Shown here: positions 32,222-38,779 of the stretch, piece by piece | Layout: the number at the start of each line of letters is the position of its first letter | Position numbering within the stretch: position 1 is the stretch's first letter | Source of the DNA: Kiritimatiellia bacterium | GTDB lineage: Bacteria > Verrucomicrobiota > Kiritimatiellia > SLAD01 | Length of the DNA: 38,779 bases | Assembly (NCBI GenBank): GCA_007136425.1 | Contig: SLGY01000067.1 | Span: 1 to 38,779 of the forward strand | Direction: 5' to 3' | Translations under genes and position numbers: made by a program | The notes under the pieces: model-generated | Database searches by the model: none | Told to the model about the DNA's origin: nothing | What the model saw: the letters and a program-made list of their open reading frames with translations, nothing else

Positions 32222-32353
32222 AAGCCCCTACAGCAACAGGCCTGATGTGTTACCCGCACAAAACGGCAAGGAGTATTTTCTGTTGAGCAAAGCGGTATGG
32301 AATCGCCACATAGCAACGCGCGAATTCATTGCAGAGATCTGAATAACCCTGCG
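32219..32353 (+). repeat. 135-bp dispersed repeat, copy 2
   Basis: It aligns without gaps to 1712-1846 (about 25 differences by eye). The surrounding genes are unrelated, so this is not a duplicated gene fragment that I can recognise. Lack of indels over 135 bp with ~19% substitutions suggests selection on length or spacing. Confidence 0.75.
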
Positions 32354-32380
32354 TGGCCGGTGAAGAGTTGGTGCTACGCC

Positions 32381-32408
32381 TTGCGAAATGTGTCAATTCC
32401 TCTATAGT
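32381..32408 (+). promoter_or_regulatory. Sigma-70-like promoter for the exported-protein gene
   Basis: TTGCGA (32381-32386) and TATAGT (32403-32408) are separated by 16 bp. They lie ~100 bp upstream of the ATG at 32506 and just after the 135-bp repeat. Confidence 0.4.
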
Positions 32409-32505
32409 GGCATCAGGTGTCCGTTGTCGGGCGTGCCGGAGCGGCGCGACCCTTTTACGGATACCGAGCGCAAGGCAAACGGGTGGATATTCTATGGAGG
32501 CAATT

Positions 32506-33333
32506 ATGAAGCACGTCAGAAAATGGCAAGCATGTTGGACGGTTATACTCGGTGTGGCGCTTGGCGGCGCGAGTGCCGTATATGGACAGCCCTCACCCGC
32601 GGAGTTGGCGGATCGCGTTTTGGAAGCCAATGAGGAGTATATTCAGGACATCGATGTGGTTACCATTACGTCCGAAGTCACGGACGGTTTGGCGGAGGGC
32701 TCCGTGACGACGACCCGTTTCGAGAAGATCGAAAAGGATGGACGCCCGATGCTGCGCGCCGTACATGAGGGCGAAGCGGGCCCCATGCCGCTGGCCGGCA
32801 CCCATGACGGGGAGTTGGCGGAGCTGGTGCGTCATGCCGAGACCGTGGAGCGCGACCGTCATGACGGGCGCGCGGCCTATGTGGCGACCGTGCGGGATGC
32901 CGACTTCCTGAAATCGCTCGGCGAATTACAAGACGACATGGCCGACGATGAATTCGCGCCCAAAGAGGGGCGGGTATGGTTGAACGCGGACGATCTCACC
33001 CCCATGCGCGCGGAGTTCGTGCAGGACGGTCCCGCGGGCGGCGAGATGCGCGTGTCGGTGGTCATGCAGGACTACCAACGCCATCGCGGCCTGCCCGTCG
33101 CACACGTGATGCGCATGGAAGTGACCGGCATGGACGCGATGATGTCGGAAGAGGACAAGCAGGCGGCGCGCACTCAGATGGAACAGTTGGAACAGCAACT
33201 GGCCCAGATGCCCGAAGAGCAGCGCGCGATGATCGAAGCGCAAATCGCGCCGCAGCTCGAGGAATTCGAGCGCCTGATGGCGTCCGGCACGACCACGATG
33301 GAAGTGCGCGTGACCGACGTATCTTTTGATTGA
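32506..33333 (+). CDS. Exported protein, possibly LolA-like outer-membrane lipoprotein-sorting fold
   Basis: A 275-residue protein with a signal peptide: MKHVRKWQACWTVILGVALG, then GASAVYG before a likely cleavage at Q28. GGAGG lies five bases before this ATG, which is why it is preferred over the in-frame ATG at 32494. The mature part has alternating strands such as VVTITSEVTDG, VWLNADDLTPMRAEFVQDG and MRVSVVMQDYQRHRGLPVAH, which resemble the unclosed barrel of LolA/LolB-type proteins, followed by a Glu/Gln/Met-rich helix (~215-255). The fold is a suggestion; no functional motif is visible. Its stop is 3 bp from the convergent molybdoenzyme stop. Confidence 0.65.
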   Translation: MKHVRKWQACWTVILGVALGGASAVYGQPSPAELADRVLEANEEYIQDIDVVTITSEVTDGLAEGSVTTTRFEKIEKDGRPMLRAVHEGEAGPMPLAGTHDGELAELVRHAETVERDRHDGRAAYVATVRDADFLKSLGELQDDMADDEFAPKEGRVWLNADDLTPMRAEFVQDGPAGGEMRVSVVMQDYQRHRGLPVAHVMRMEVTGMDAMMSEEDKQAARTQMEQLEQQLAQMPEEQRAMIEAQIAPQLEEFERLMASGTTTMEVRVTDVSFD

Positions 33334-33336
33334 GCC

Positions 33337-35685
33337 TTAGTGGCCTTCCTCAAACGGAAGCTCGCCGCCGGCCTGCAATGAGCGCCAGACTTTCTCGGCC
33401 GTAAACGGGCCGGTGCGGATCCGGGCTCCGCACGCGTTGTGAATGGCGTTGGCGATGGCGGGCAGCGGCCCGTTGATGCCGATTTCGGCGATGCTCTTCG
33501 CGCCGTAAGGCCCTGTCTTTTCGTAGCTCGGCACGAGAATGGTCTTCATCTCCGGCAAATCGCTCATCGTATAGAGTTTATAATCGCCGAAGTTCGGATT
33601 GAGCATGCGTCCTTTGTCGTTGAATAGATACTCCTCGGTCAACGCATAGCAGATGCCGTTCATGACGGCGCCTTCCACCTGGCCCTCGGCCAGTTTCGGA
33701 TGGATCGGCGTGCCGCAATCGGCGGCGGCGACATATTTTATGACGCGCACCGCCCCGGTCAGGGTGTCCACCTCGACTTCCGCGAAATGAGCGGCAAAGG
33801 GAGGCGGCGAATGATGCACGATCTTGGACGAGATGTCGCCGATCTGGAACTGGTTGGACGAATACATGGAGTGCAGTGCGATTTCCGAGAAGCTTACTTC
33901 TCCCCCGCCCTGTTTCTTGATCACCTTCGCGTCCTCGACCGTCAGTTCCGAGGCCTTGCAATCGAGCATGTCCGCGCCGACTTTCAGGATCTGTTTCCGC
34001 ACCTTCTGCGCCACGTTTTGGACGGCCTGTCCGCTCAAGTACGTGGTGCTGGAAGCGTATGCCCCGACATCGAAAGGCGTCATGTCCGTGTCGGACGAGT
34101 ACACGATGATCTGGTCGAGCGTCGTGCCGAGTTGTTCGGCGGCGATTTGTGCGAGCACCGTATCGCTGCCCGTGCCTAGGTCCGTCGCGCCCATCAAGAG
34201 ATTGAATGAACCGTCTTCGTTCATCTTGAGCGTCGCGGCGCCCATATCGATTTCCGGAATGGCGGAGCCCTGCATCAGACAGGCCATGCCCATCCCGCGC
34301 CGGTACCGGCCTTTCTTGGCCGTGTGCGGTTTACGCCGTTTCCACCCGATTTCCCGCGCACCGGCCTTGATACAGCGGGCCAGTTCGCAGCTGGTGATGG
34401 CCTGATCCACCCCTTCGCGACCTTCGCCGAGCGCACGGAAGACAGGCGAGGTGTCGCCGCTCTTGATATGGTTCATGGAACGGAACTCGAGCGGATCCAT
34501 GCCGATCTTGTCCGCCATTTCGTCCATGGCGCTTTCGAACGCGAAAGCCGCTTGCGTCGCGCCGTAGCCGCGGTACGCCCCGCCGGCGGGGAGATTGGTA
34601 TACACGACGGTACCGTTGAAATGAATGTTGTCGCAGCGATAGAGCGGCAGCATTTTACTCCCGCTGTTGCAGACCACGGTCAGCCCCTGGCTCCCGTTCC
34701 AGCCGGTGTTTGAAAGGCAGTCGAGCCCGATCCCGGTAATGGTGCCGTCCTTCTTCGCGCCCATGCGCAAACGCATGAGCATCGGATGCCGTGTGCGCGA
34801 ACTGACAAATTCCTCGGCCCGCGTGTATTCCCAGTACACGGGCCGCTTCGTCCGCAGCGCCATCATGGCCACGACGTCCTCAAGAACGATTTCCTGTTTG
34901 ACGCCGAACCCGCCGCCGATGCGCGGCTTGATAACGCGAACCTGCCGCACGGGGATATCCAGTGTCTGCGCGACAATGCGCCGACAGTGGAAGGGCACCT
35001 GCGTGCTGGTCGTGATGATGATCCGATTCTCGCGGTCCACGTGCGCCATGGACACGTGCGGCTCGATCGGGCAGTGTTGGCCGTAGTGGTTGTAATACTG
35101 AAAATCCACCACCTCGTCCGCCTCGGCGAGACCCTTTTCCAGCTCGCCGATTTCCATGTCGACCTGGGCCGCCATGTTTTTCTTCGGCTCATACGGTACG
35201 GGAATCACCGCGCGCGCCTCGGGCTCGTCATGCACGATCGGCGCCCCGTCCTTCATCGCGTCCTGAATGCGCAAGACCGGCGGCAGCACTTCGTATTCGA
35301 CCCGGATGACCTTAAGCGCCGCTTCCGCGATCTTTTCCGTTTCGGCGGCGACGGCGGCGACGCGATCCCCGACAAAACGCATCTTGCTGTCGAACATGAA
35401 CGTGTCGTACGGCGACGGTTCGGGATAACCCTGACCCGCCGTCGTATGCACGATGCGCGGGACATTGCCGTAGTACAGGACACAGTGCACGCCCGGCATC
35501 TTTTCCGCTTCGGAGATGTCGATAGAGGTAATGCGCGCATGCGCGTGCGGACTGCCCAGCATCTTGATGATCAGCGCATCGTTCGGCTTGAAATCACCGA
35601 CATAAGAGGGTTTCCCCAGCGCGAGGGTCATCGCGTCGATTTTGCGCAGCGGTTTATTGACGACGTTGAATTTGCGTTTACTCAT
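33337..35685 (-). CDS. Xanthine dehydrogenase-family molybdopterin-binding subunit
   Basis: A 782-residue large subunit of the xanthine dehydrogenase/CO dehydrogenase type. Seen are IGGGFGVKQEIVLEDVVA (molybdopterin-loop region), GGAYRGYGATQAAFAFESAM and the C-terminal GAKSIAEIG, with the catalytic glutamate. It would hydroxylate a purine or related N-heterocycle at the molybdenum centre. Start: GGGAGG before the ATG at 35685; the frame to 35862 is overrun into the previous gene. It overlaps the 2Fe-2S gene by four bases. The substrate is inferred as a purine because of the deaminase next door. Confidence 0.9.
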   Translation of the reverse strand: MSKRKFNVVNKPLRKIDAMTLALGKPSYVGDFKPNDALIIKMLGSPHAHARITSIDISEAEKMPGVHCVLYYGNVPRIVHTTAGQGYPEPSPYDTFMFDSKMRFVGDRVAAVAAETEKIAEAALKVIRVEYEVLPPVLRIQDAMKDGAPIVHDEPEARAVIPVPYEPKKNMAAQVDMEIGELEKGLAEADEVVDFQYYNHYGQHCPIEPHVSMAHVDRENRIIITTSTQVPFHCRRIVAQTLDIPVRQVRVIKPRIGGGFGVKQEIVLEDVVAMMALRTKRPVYWEYTRAEEFVSSRTRHPMLMRLRMGAKKDGTITGIGLDCLSNTGWNGSQGLTVVCNSGSKMLPLYRCDNIHFNGTVVYTNLPAGGAYRGYGATQAAFAFESAMDEMADKIGMDPLEFRSMNHIKSGDTSPVFRALGEGREGVDQAITSCELARCIKAGAREIGWKRRKPHTAKKGRYRRGMGMACLMQGSAIPEIDMGAATLKMNEDGSFNLLMGATDLGTGSDTVLAQIAAEQLGTTLDQIIVYSSDTDMTPFDVGAYASSTTYLSGQAVQNVAQKVRKQILKVGADMLDCKASELTVEDAKVIKKQGGGEVSFSEIALHSMYSSNQFQIGDISSKIVHHSPPPFAAHFAEVEVDTLTGAVRVIKYVAAADCGTPIHPKLAEGQVEGAVMNGICYALTEEYLFNDKGRMLNPNFGDYKLYTMSDLPEMKTILVPSYEKTGPYGAKSIAEIGINGPLPAIANAIHNACGARIRTGPFTAEKVWRSLQAGGELPFEEGH

Positions 35686-36158
35686 GATTGACCTCCCGTT
35701 GCGCTGGAACAACTCAGCAGCGCTTCCTTGATTTTGACGTAGCCCGTGCAGCGGCACAGGTTGCCGTCCAGATGCCGGTTGAAGTCCTCTTCCGTGGCGT
35801 TGGGTTTCTGTTCCAGCAACGCCTTGGCGGCCATGATAATGCCCGGCGTGCAGAAACCGCATTGTACGGCGCCCGCGTCGGCCATGGCCGTTTGTAACGG
35901 GTGCGGCCGGTCAAAGTCGCCAACGCCTTCAATCGTTTCCACCGTGCGCCCGTCGACTTGAAAGGCGAAGAGGATGCAGGCGTTCACAATGCGTCCGTCG
36001 ATGATGACCGCGCACGAACCGCACATACCGGTGTCACAGCCTAGTTTCGTGCCCGTATAGCCGGATCGTCGCAGCAGATCGATCAGGGTCTCGTCCGGTT
36101 CGATGTCGAACGAGCGCTTCTCATTGTTCAGTGTAAAGGTAATGCTTTTCATATTCAT
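35682..36158 (-). CDS. 2Fe-2S subunit of the xanthine dehydrogenase-type enzyme
   Basis: A 158-residue protein with two iron-sulfur clusters: a plant-ferredoxin-type site C41, C46, C49, C61 (CDTGMCGSC...C) and a helical site C100, C103, C135, C137 (CGFC, CRC). All eight cysteines are present. It carries electrons from the molybdenum centre to FAD. It overlaps both neighbours by four bases, so the three subunits are translated as a coupled unit in the order FAD, Fe-S, Mo. The ATG two codons in (36152) is an alternative. Confidence 0.94.
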   Translation of the reverse strand: MNMKSITFTLNNEKRSFDIEPDETLIDLLRRSGYTGTKLGCDTGMCGSCAVIIDGRIVNACILFAFQVDGRTVETIEGVGDFDRPHPLQTAMADAGAVQCGFCTPGIIMAAKALLEQKPNATEEDFNRHLDGNLCRCTGYVKIKEALLSCSSATGGQS

Positions 36159-36994
36159 GCTCCCTTGGCCTCCTCATGGGCCTGTGTAAGAACGTCGACG
36201 ATGAGAACGGAGGCTAAGTGCCGGGCGAACTCGTCGGAGATACCGTGCAACCCTTTCCATCTCAGCGTATCGATACCGGCTTCAACCGCTTTCGCGAAAG
36301 CGGCGGGGCCGGGCCGTGCGCCTTTCAAGGCTTCCTCCGCGGCTTCCATGCGGCGCGGCATCGGCACCGCGGCGCCGACGGCGATGCGCACGTCGGCGAT
36401 CCGGCCTTCTTCCAGCGCCAGCCAGGCGGCCACCGTGCACCGGCTGAAATCCGTGGATGTGCGCCGATCCTTGTGATAGGCGAACCCTTGTCCCGCGCCC
36501 AACGCAGGGACGCGAACCGAAGTCAGCAGGTCGCCCGGTTGCAGGTGATGAAACGGTTGCGTTTCAAAAAACTTGGGCGCGGCCATCACGCGCTCGTCGT
36601 CGCCGGTGATCACCAGATCGGCGTTCAAGGCCAATAAGGCGATGGGCAGGTCCGACCACGGGAACACGCGCACGGCCGAGCCGCCGATCGTCGCCATATT
36701 GCGGATCGGCTGCGTGACGAAAGCCTTGGCCACGCGGTCCAATACCCAGCCGGGCTGGCGATGTTCGAGCAAGTCGGAGACTGTGGTGGTGGCGCCGATA
36801 TGATATTCGCCGTTCATCAGACGAATGCCGCTCAGGCCGAGACGCAGAATATCGACGGCCACTTTCGGGGATTCGTCCCTAAGGAATACGTGCAGGGTCG
36901 AGCCGGCCACGGGACTGGCGCGATCGCCGAGCTCCTTCAGCATGGACCGCGCTTCGGCGAGGCCCGTTGGTGATTTGAAGTCGATGTAGTTCAT
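36155..36994 (-). CDS. FAD-binding subunit of the xanthine dehydrogenase-type enzyme
   Basis: A 279-residue CoxM/XdhB-like flavoprotein. PVAGSTLHVFLRDE is the pyrophosphate-binding strand region, and NMATIGGSAVRVFPWSDLPI is the TxGG-type FAD loop (normally TVGGNIANASPASD), followed by the C-terminal CO_deh_flav_C-type domain. It passes electrons to NAD or another acceptor. A Shine-Dalgarno-like AGAGG lies upstream. It is the first of the three coupled subunit genes; the deaminase gene ends ~340 bp upstream on the same strand. Confidence 0.9.
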   Translation of the reverse strand: MNYIDFKSPTGLAEARSMLKELGDRASPVAGSTLHVFLRDESPKVAVDILRLGLSGIRLMNGEYHIGATTTVSDLLEHRQPGWVLDRVAKAFVTQPIRNMATIGGSAVRVFPWSDLPIALLALNADLVITGDDERVMAAPKFFETQPFHHLQPGDLLTSVRVPALGAGQGFAYHKDRRTSTDFSRCTVAAWLALEEGRIADVRIAVGAAVPMPRRMEAAEEALKGARPGPAAFAKAVEAGIDTLRWKGLHGISDEFARHLASVLIVDVLTQAHEEAKGA

Positions 36995-37209
36995 GTTGTT
37001 CCTCTTGGGTTACGAGTTGGGCTTCCTCCATAGTTCGGATTGGCGCGTAAGCAGGTCTTGCGATGCGTGTTCTTTTTTGCCTGTGCGATGAAATGATCTT
37101 TCTGCGTGCTCCGCTTGATTGCAGCGAAACCGGATAAGCGCGTGATATGCGCATAGGTGCGTAGGGCAAGAGAAAGGGGCGTTCGTTGTTTGATGATCGC
37201 ATTCAGCAT
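36991..37209 (-). CDS. Possible small ORF before the FAD subunit gene
   Basis: A 72-codon frame starting MLNAIIKQRTPLSLALRTYA, with AAGGAA upstream of its ATG and a stop overlapping the FAD-subunit ATG by four bases, which mimics coupling. The product is basic, unlike anything I know, and has no motif. It may be a leader peptide or chance. The rest of the ~340-bp gap (36995-37337) holds nothing I can name. Confidence 0.2.
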   Translation of the reverse strand: MLNAIIKQRTPLSLALRTYAHITRLSGFAAIKRSTQKDHFIAQAKKNTHRKTCLRANPNYGGSPTRNPRGTT

Positions 37210-37337
37210 GATCTTATTCCTTTCCGAACTCTTCGATATCCTTATGCGCGGGGCGCTTTGGTCCAGGCCGATGCAATGCCCAACCCAAAGCGGCGTCGCC
37301 TCGAAGACTCGTTGCCGCCGCACTCCAAATAAGTGTC

Positions 37338-38753
37338 CTAACGATAGCTTTCTCCTGTTTTGCGTTCGGTATCCTGCAGCATCCGTTCCGTGATTTCGTT
37401 GGCGCGATGGAACAGGGCTTCTTCGTCCATATCCACCAATTGGCCGTGTCGCACGCGAATGCGCCCGTTCACCATCGTTAGATCCGCGCGCGGTCCCGAT
37501 CCGCAGAACAGGATGGCGGACGCGGGATCGGTCATGGCCCCGGCATAATCAATGCGGTCGAGCCGGAACATCGCCAGGTCCGCCGCCGCGCCGGGTGCGA
37601 TCCGTCCGATTTCCGGTTGCCCCAAAATCGTCGCCCCACCGTTGGTGGCGATTTGCAGCACGTGCCGGGGCGGCATGCTTTCGACGCCCGTGCCGACGCG
37701 ATGGACCAGTAACGCCATTTGCATTTCGCGGCCGATATTCGACGCGTCGTTGCTGGCACTGCCGTCCACGCCCAGTCCAACGGGTACGCCGGCTTCCAGC
37801 ATGCGCGGTATCGGCGCAATGCCGGAGCCCAGTCGCAGGTTGGACGAGGGACAATGGGAAATGCCGGTCCGGGTTTCGGCCAGCATCCGTATCTCGTCGT
37901 CATTGAAATAGATGCCGTGCGCGTACCAGACGTCCTCGCCGATCCAGCCGGTCTTCTCCATGTACGCCAGCGGCCGCATGCCATGGGTATCGAGGCAGAA
38001 CTGCTCTTCATCAATGGTCTCGCACAGGTGCGTATGACATCGCACCCCGCGTTCCCGGGCAAAGCGGGCGGTTTCCTCGAGCAAGTCGGTCGTTACGGAA
38101 AAAGGCGAGCAGGGCGCCAGGATGATCCGGCACATGGAAAAGGGGTCGGGATCGTGGTACTTGCCGATCACCCGGTCGCAATCCGAGAGAATCGCGTCCG
38201 CCGTTTGGACCAGATCGTCGGGGGGCAGGCCACCGTCGGACTTGCCGCGGCTCATACTTCCGCGGGTCGGATGAAAGCGCATCCCGATGTCGCGCGCCGC
38301 CTCGATTTCCACGTCCAGCAATTCCGCCGACGCCTTTTCCGGGAAGACATAAAAATGGTCCGACGTGGTGGTGCAGCCGGACAGCAGCAGTTCCCCACAA
38401 CCGATCCGGGTGCTGACGTCCACGGCCTCTTCGCGGAGTTCGCGCCAGACTTCGTACAAGCCCAGCAGCCAATCGAAAAGCTTCGCGTTCTGGACCAGCG
38501 GGATGTTGCGGGTCAGGGTTTGATAGAGGTGATGGTGCATGTTGATGAAGCCCGGATACACGACGCACCACGACCCGTCCATCACCTCTATATCCGGTTC
38601 GCGTGCGAGTTGATCGGCCGTTTCGGTTTCCGTTTGCGAAAGGACCCGGCTGATCCGCTTGCCTTCAATCAGCAGGTGCGCGCCGTGCCGGTCAGGCTCC
38701 TCATCGGCCATCGTGACCAGCGTATGAATGTCGCGTATCAGGTAACGGCTCAT
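37338..38753 (-). CDS. 8-oxoguanine deaminase-like amidohydrolase
   Basis: A 471-residue amidohydrolase. The metal ligands are visible: HHH region at 73-75 (GFINMHHHLYQTLTRN), H242 with E245 (CHTHLCET), H279 (YAHGIYF) and D330 (GLGVDGSASND). The HHLYQTLTRNIP...LFDWL pattern and SHCPSSNLRLGSGIAP are typical of the group containing 8-oxoguanine deaminase and AtzB-like hydrolases. The reaction would be zinc-dependent removal of an amino group from a purine-like ring, giving a substrate suitable for the xanthine dehydrogenase encoded downstream. The exact substrate is inferred. The gene is complete; 26 bp of unassigned sequence follow it to the window end. Confidence 0.85.
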   Translation of the reverse strand: MSRYLIRDIHTLVTMADEEPDRHGAHLLIEGKRISRVLSQTETETADQLAREPDIEVMDGSWCVVYPGFINMHHHLYQTLTRNIPLVQNAKLFDWLLGLYEVWRELREEAVDVSTRIGCGELLLSGCTTTSDHFYVFPEKASAELLDVEIEAARDIGMRFHPTRGSMSRGKSDGGLPPDDLVQTADAILSDCDRVIGKYHDPDPFSMCRIILAPCSPFSVTTDLLEETARFARERGVRCHTHLCETIDEEQFCLDTHGMRPLAYMEKTGWIGEDVWYAHGIYFNDDEIRMLAETRTGISHCPSSNLRLGSGIAPIPRMLEAGVPVGLGVDGSASNDASNIGREMQMALLVHRVGTGVESMPPRHVLQIATNGGATILGQPEIGRIAPGAAADLAMFRLDRIDYAGAMTDPASAILFCGSGPRADLTMVNGRIRVRHGQLVDMDEEALFHRANEITERMLQDTERKTGESYR

Positions 38754-38779
38754 GCTACTCTCATCGTAAGTGGAAACCA

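Larger units (their letters stand above)
32082..32505. other. Gene-free region with hairpin, 135-bp repeat and a promoter
   Basis: This divergent intergenic region between the malonyl-CoA decarboxylase and exported-protein genes holds a 15-bp-stem hairpin (32188-32221), the second 135-bp repeat (32219-32353) and a sigma-70-like promoter (32381-32408). I see no gene in it. Confidence 0.65.

Noticed and set aside
34786-35691. 301-codon plus-strand open frame in the molybdoenzyme gene
   Set aside because: Antisense to a clear molybdopterin-binding subunit and without recognisable domains.
1-38779. tRNA, rRNA or known riboswitch genes
   Set aside because: I saw no cloverleaf with CCA-adjacent acceptor stem, no rRNA-like segment and no riboswitch core; a covariance scan would be needed to exclude small ones.

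Overview
This is a 38.8 kb stretch of a bacterial chromosome of fairly high GC, with about 30 protein-coding genes, no rRNA or tRNA gene that I could recognise, and an unusual number of intergenic palindromes and dispersed repeats. Bacterial housekeeping genes (era, trmJ, a RecD2-type helicase, cydABDC) sit beside an archaeal-type DNA topoisomerase VI pair and a GxxExxY protein. Together with arrays of TTCCAACGATTGGAA palindromes, this suggests a member of the PVC superphylum, possibly Kiritimatiellota. That placement is inference from gene content and repeat style, not a phylogenetic result.

Layout. 1-1380 is the 3' end of a hydantoinase B / oxoprolinase gene. 1381-1861 is a gene-free, hairpin-rich region ending in one copy of a 135-bp dispersed repeat. 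1862-6635 holds a TGS-uridine kinase, a methyltransferase, an endonuclease III-like glycosylase and a beta-CASP metallo-beta-lactamase. 6656-7387 is a vapBC-type toxin-antitoxin pair with a recognisable promoter and operator. 7427-12029 is a co-directional run: era, a membrane TPR glycosyltransferase-like protein, an M42 peptidase and trmJ. An NTF2-like gene is followed by two MITE-like palindromic repeats (12521-12810) and then a P1B-like ATPase that lacks the CPx cysteines. 14916-19855 holds the RecD2 helicase, the GxxExxY protein, a lipoprotein and an AEC transporter.

The most unusual part is 19856-24250. Five palindromes spaced exactly 32 bp apart lie between the AEC transporter and the topoisomerase VI genes top6B and top6A. 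These are followed by a PaaX-family (Cas2-fold) regulator gene with an almost identical 42-46 bp palindrome on each side. This is the best candidate here for an undescribed regulatory or mobile unit.

24387-30438 encodes cytochrome bd oxidase and its CydDC exporter on the minus strand (order cydA-cydB-cydD-cydC), with a possible Shine-Dalgarno-sequestering hairpin before cydA and a MITE-like element upstream. 30687-33333 carries malonyl-CoA decarboxylase, the second copy of the 135-bp repeat, and an exported protein. 33337-38753 is a minus-strand cluster with an 8-oxoguanine-deaminase-like amidohydrolase and the FAD, 2Fe-2S and molybdopterin subunits of a xanthine dehydrogenase-type enzyme, consistent with purine or other N-heterocycle catabolism.
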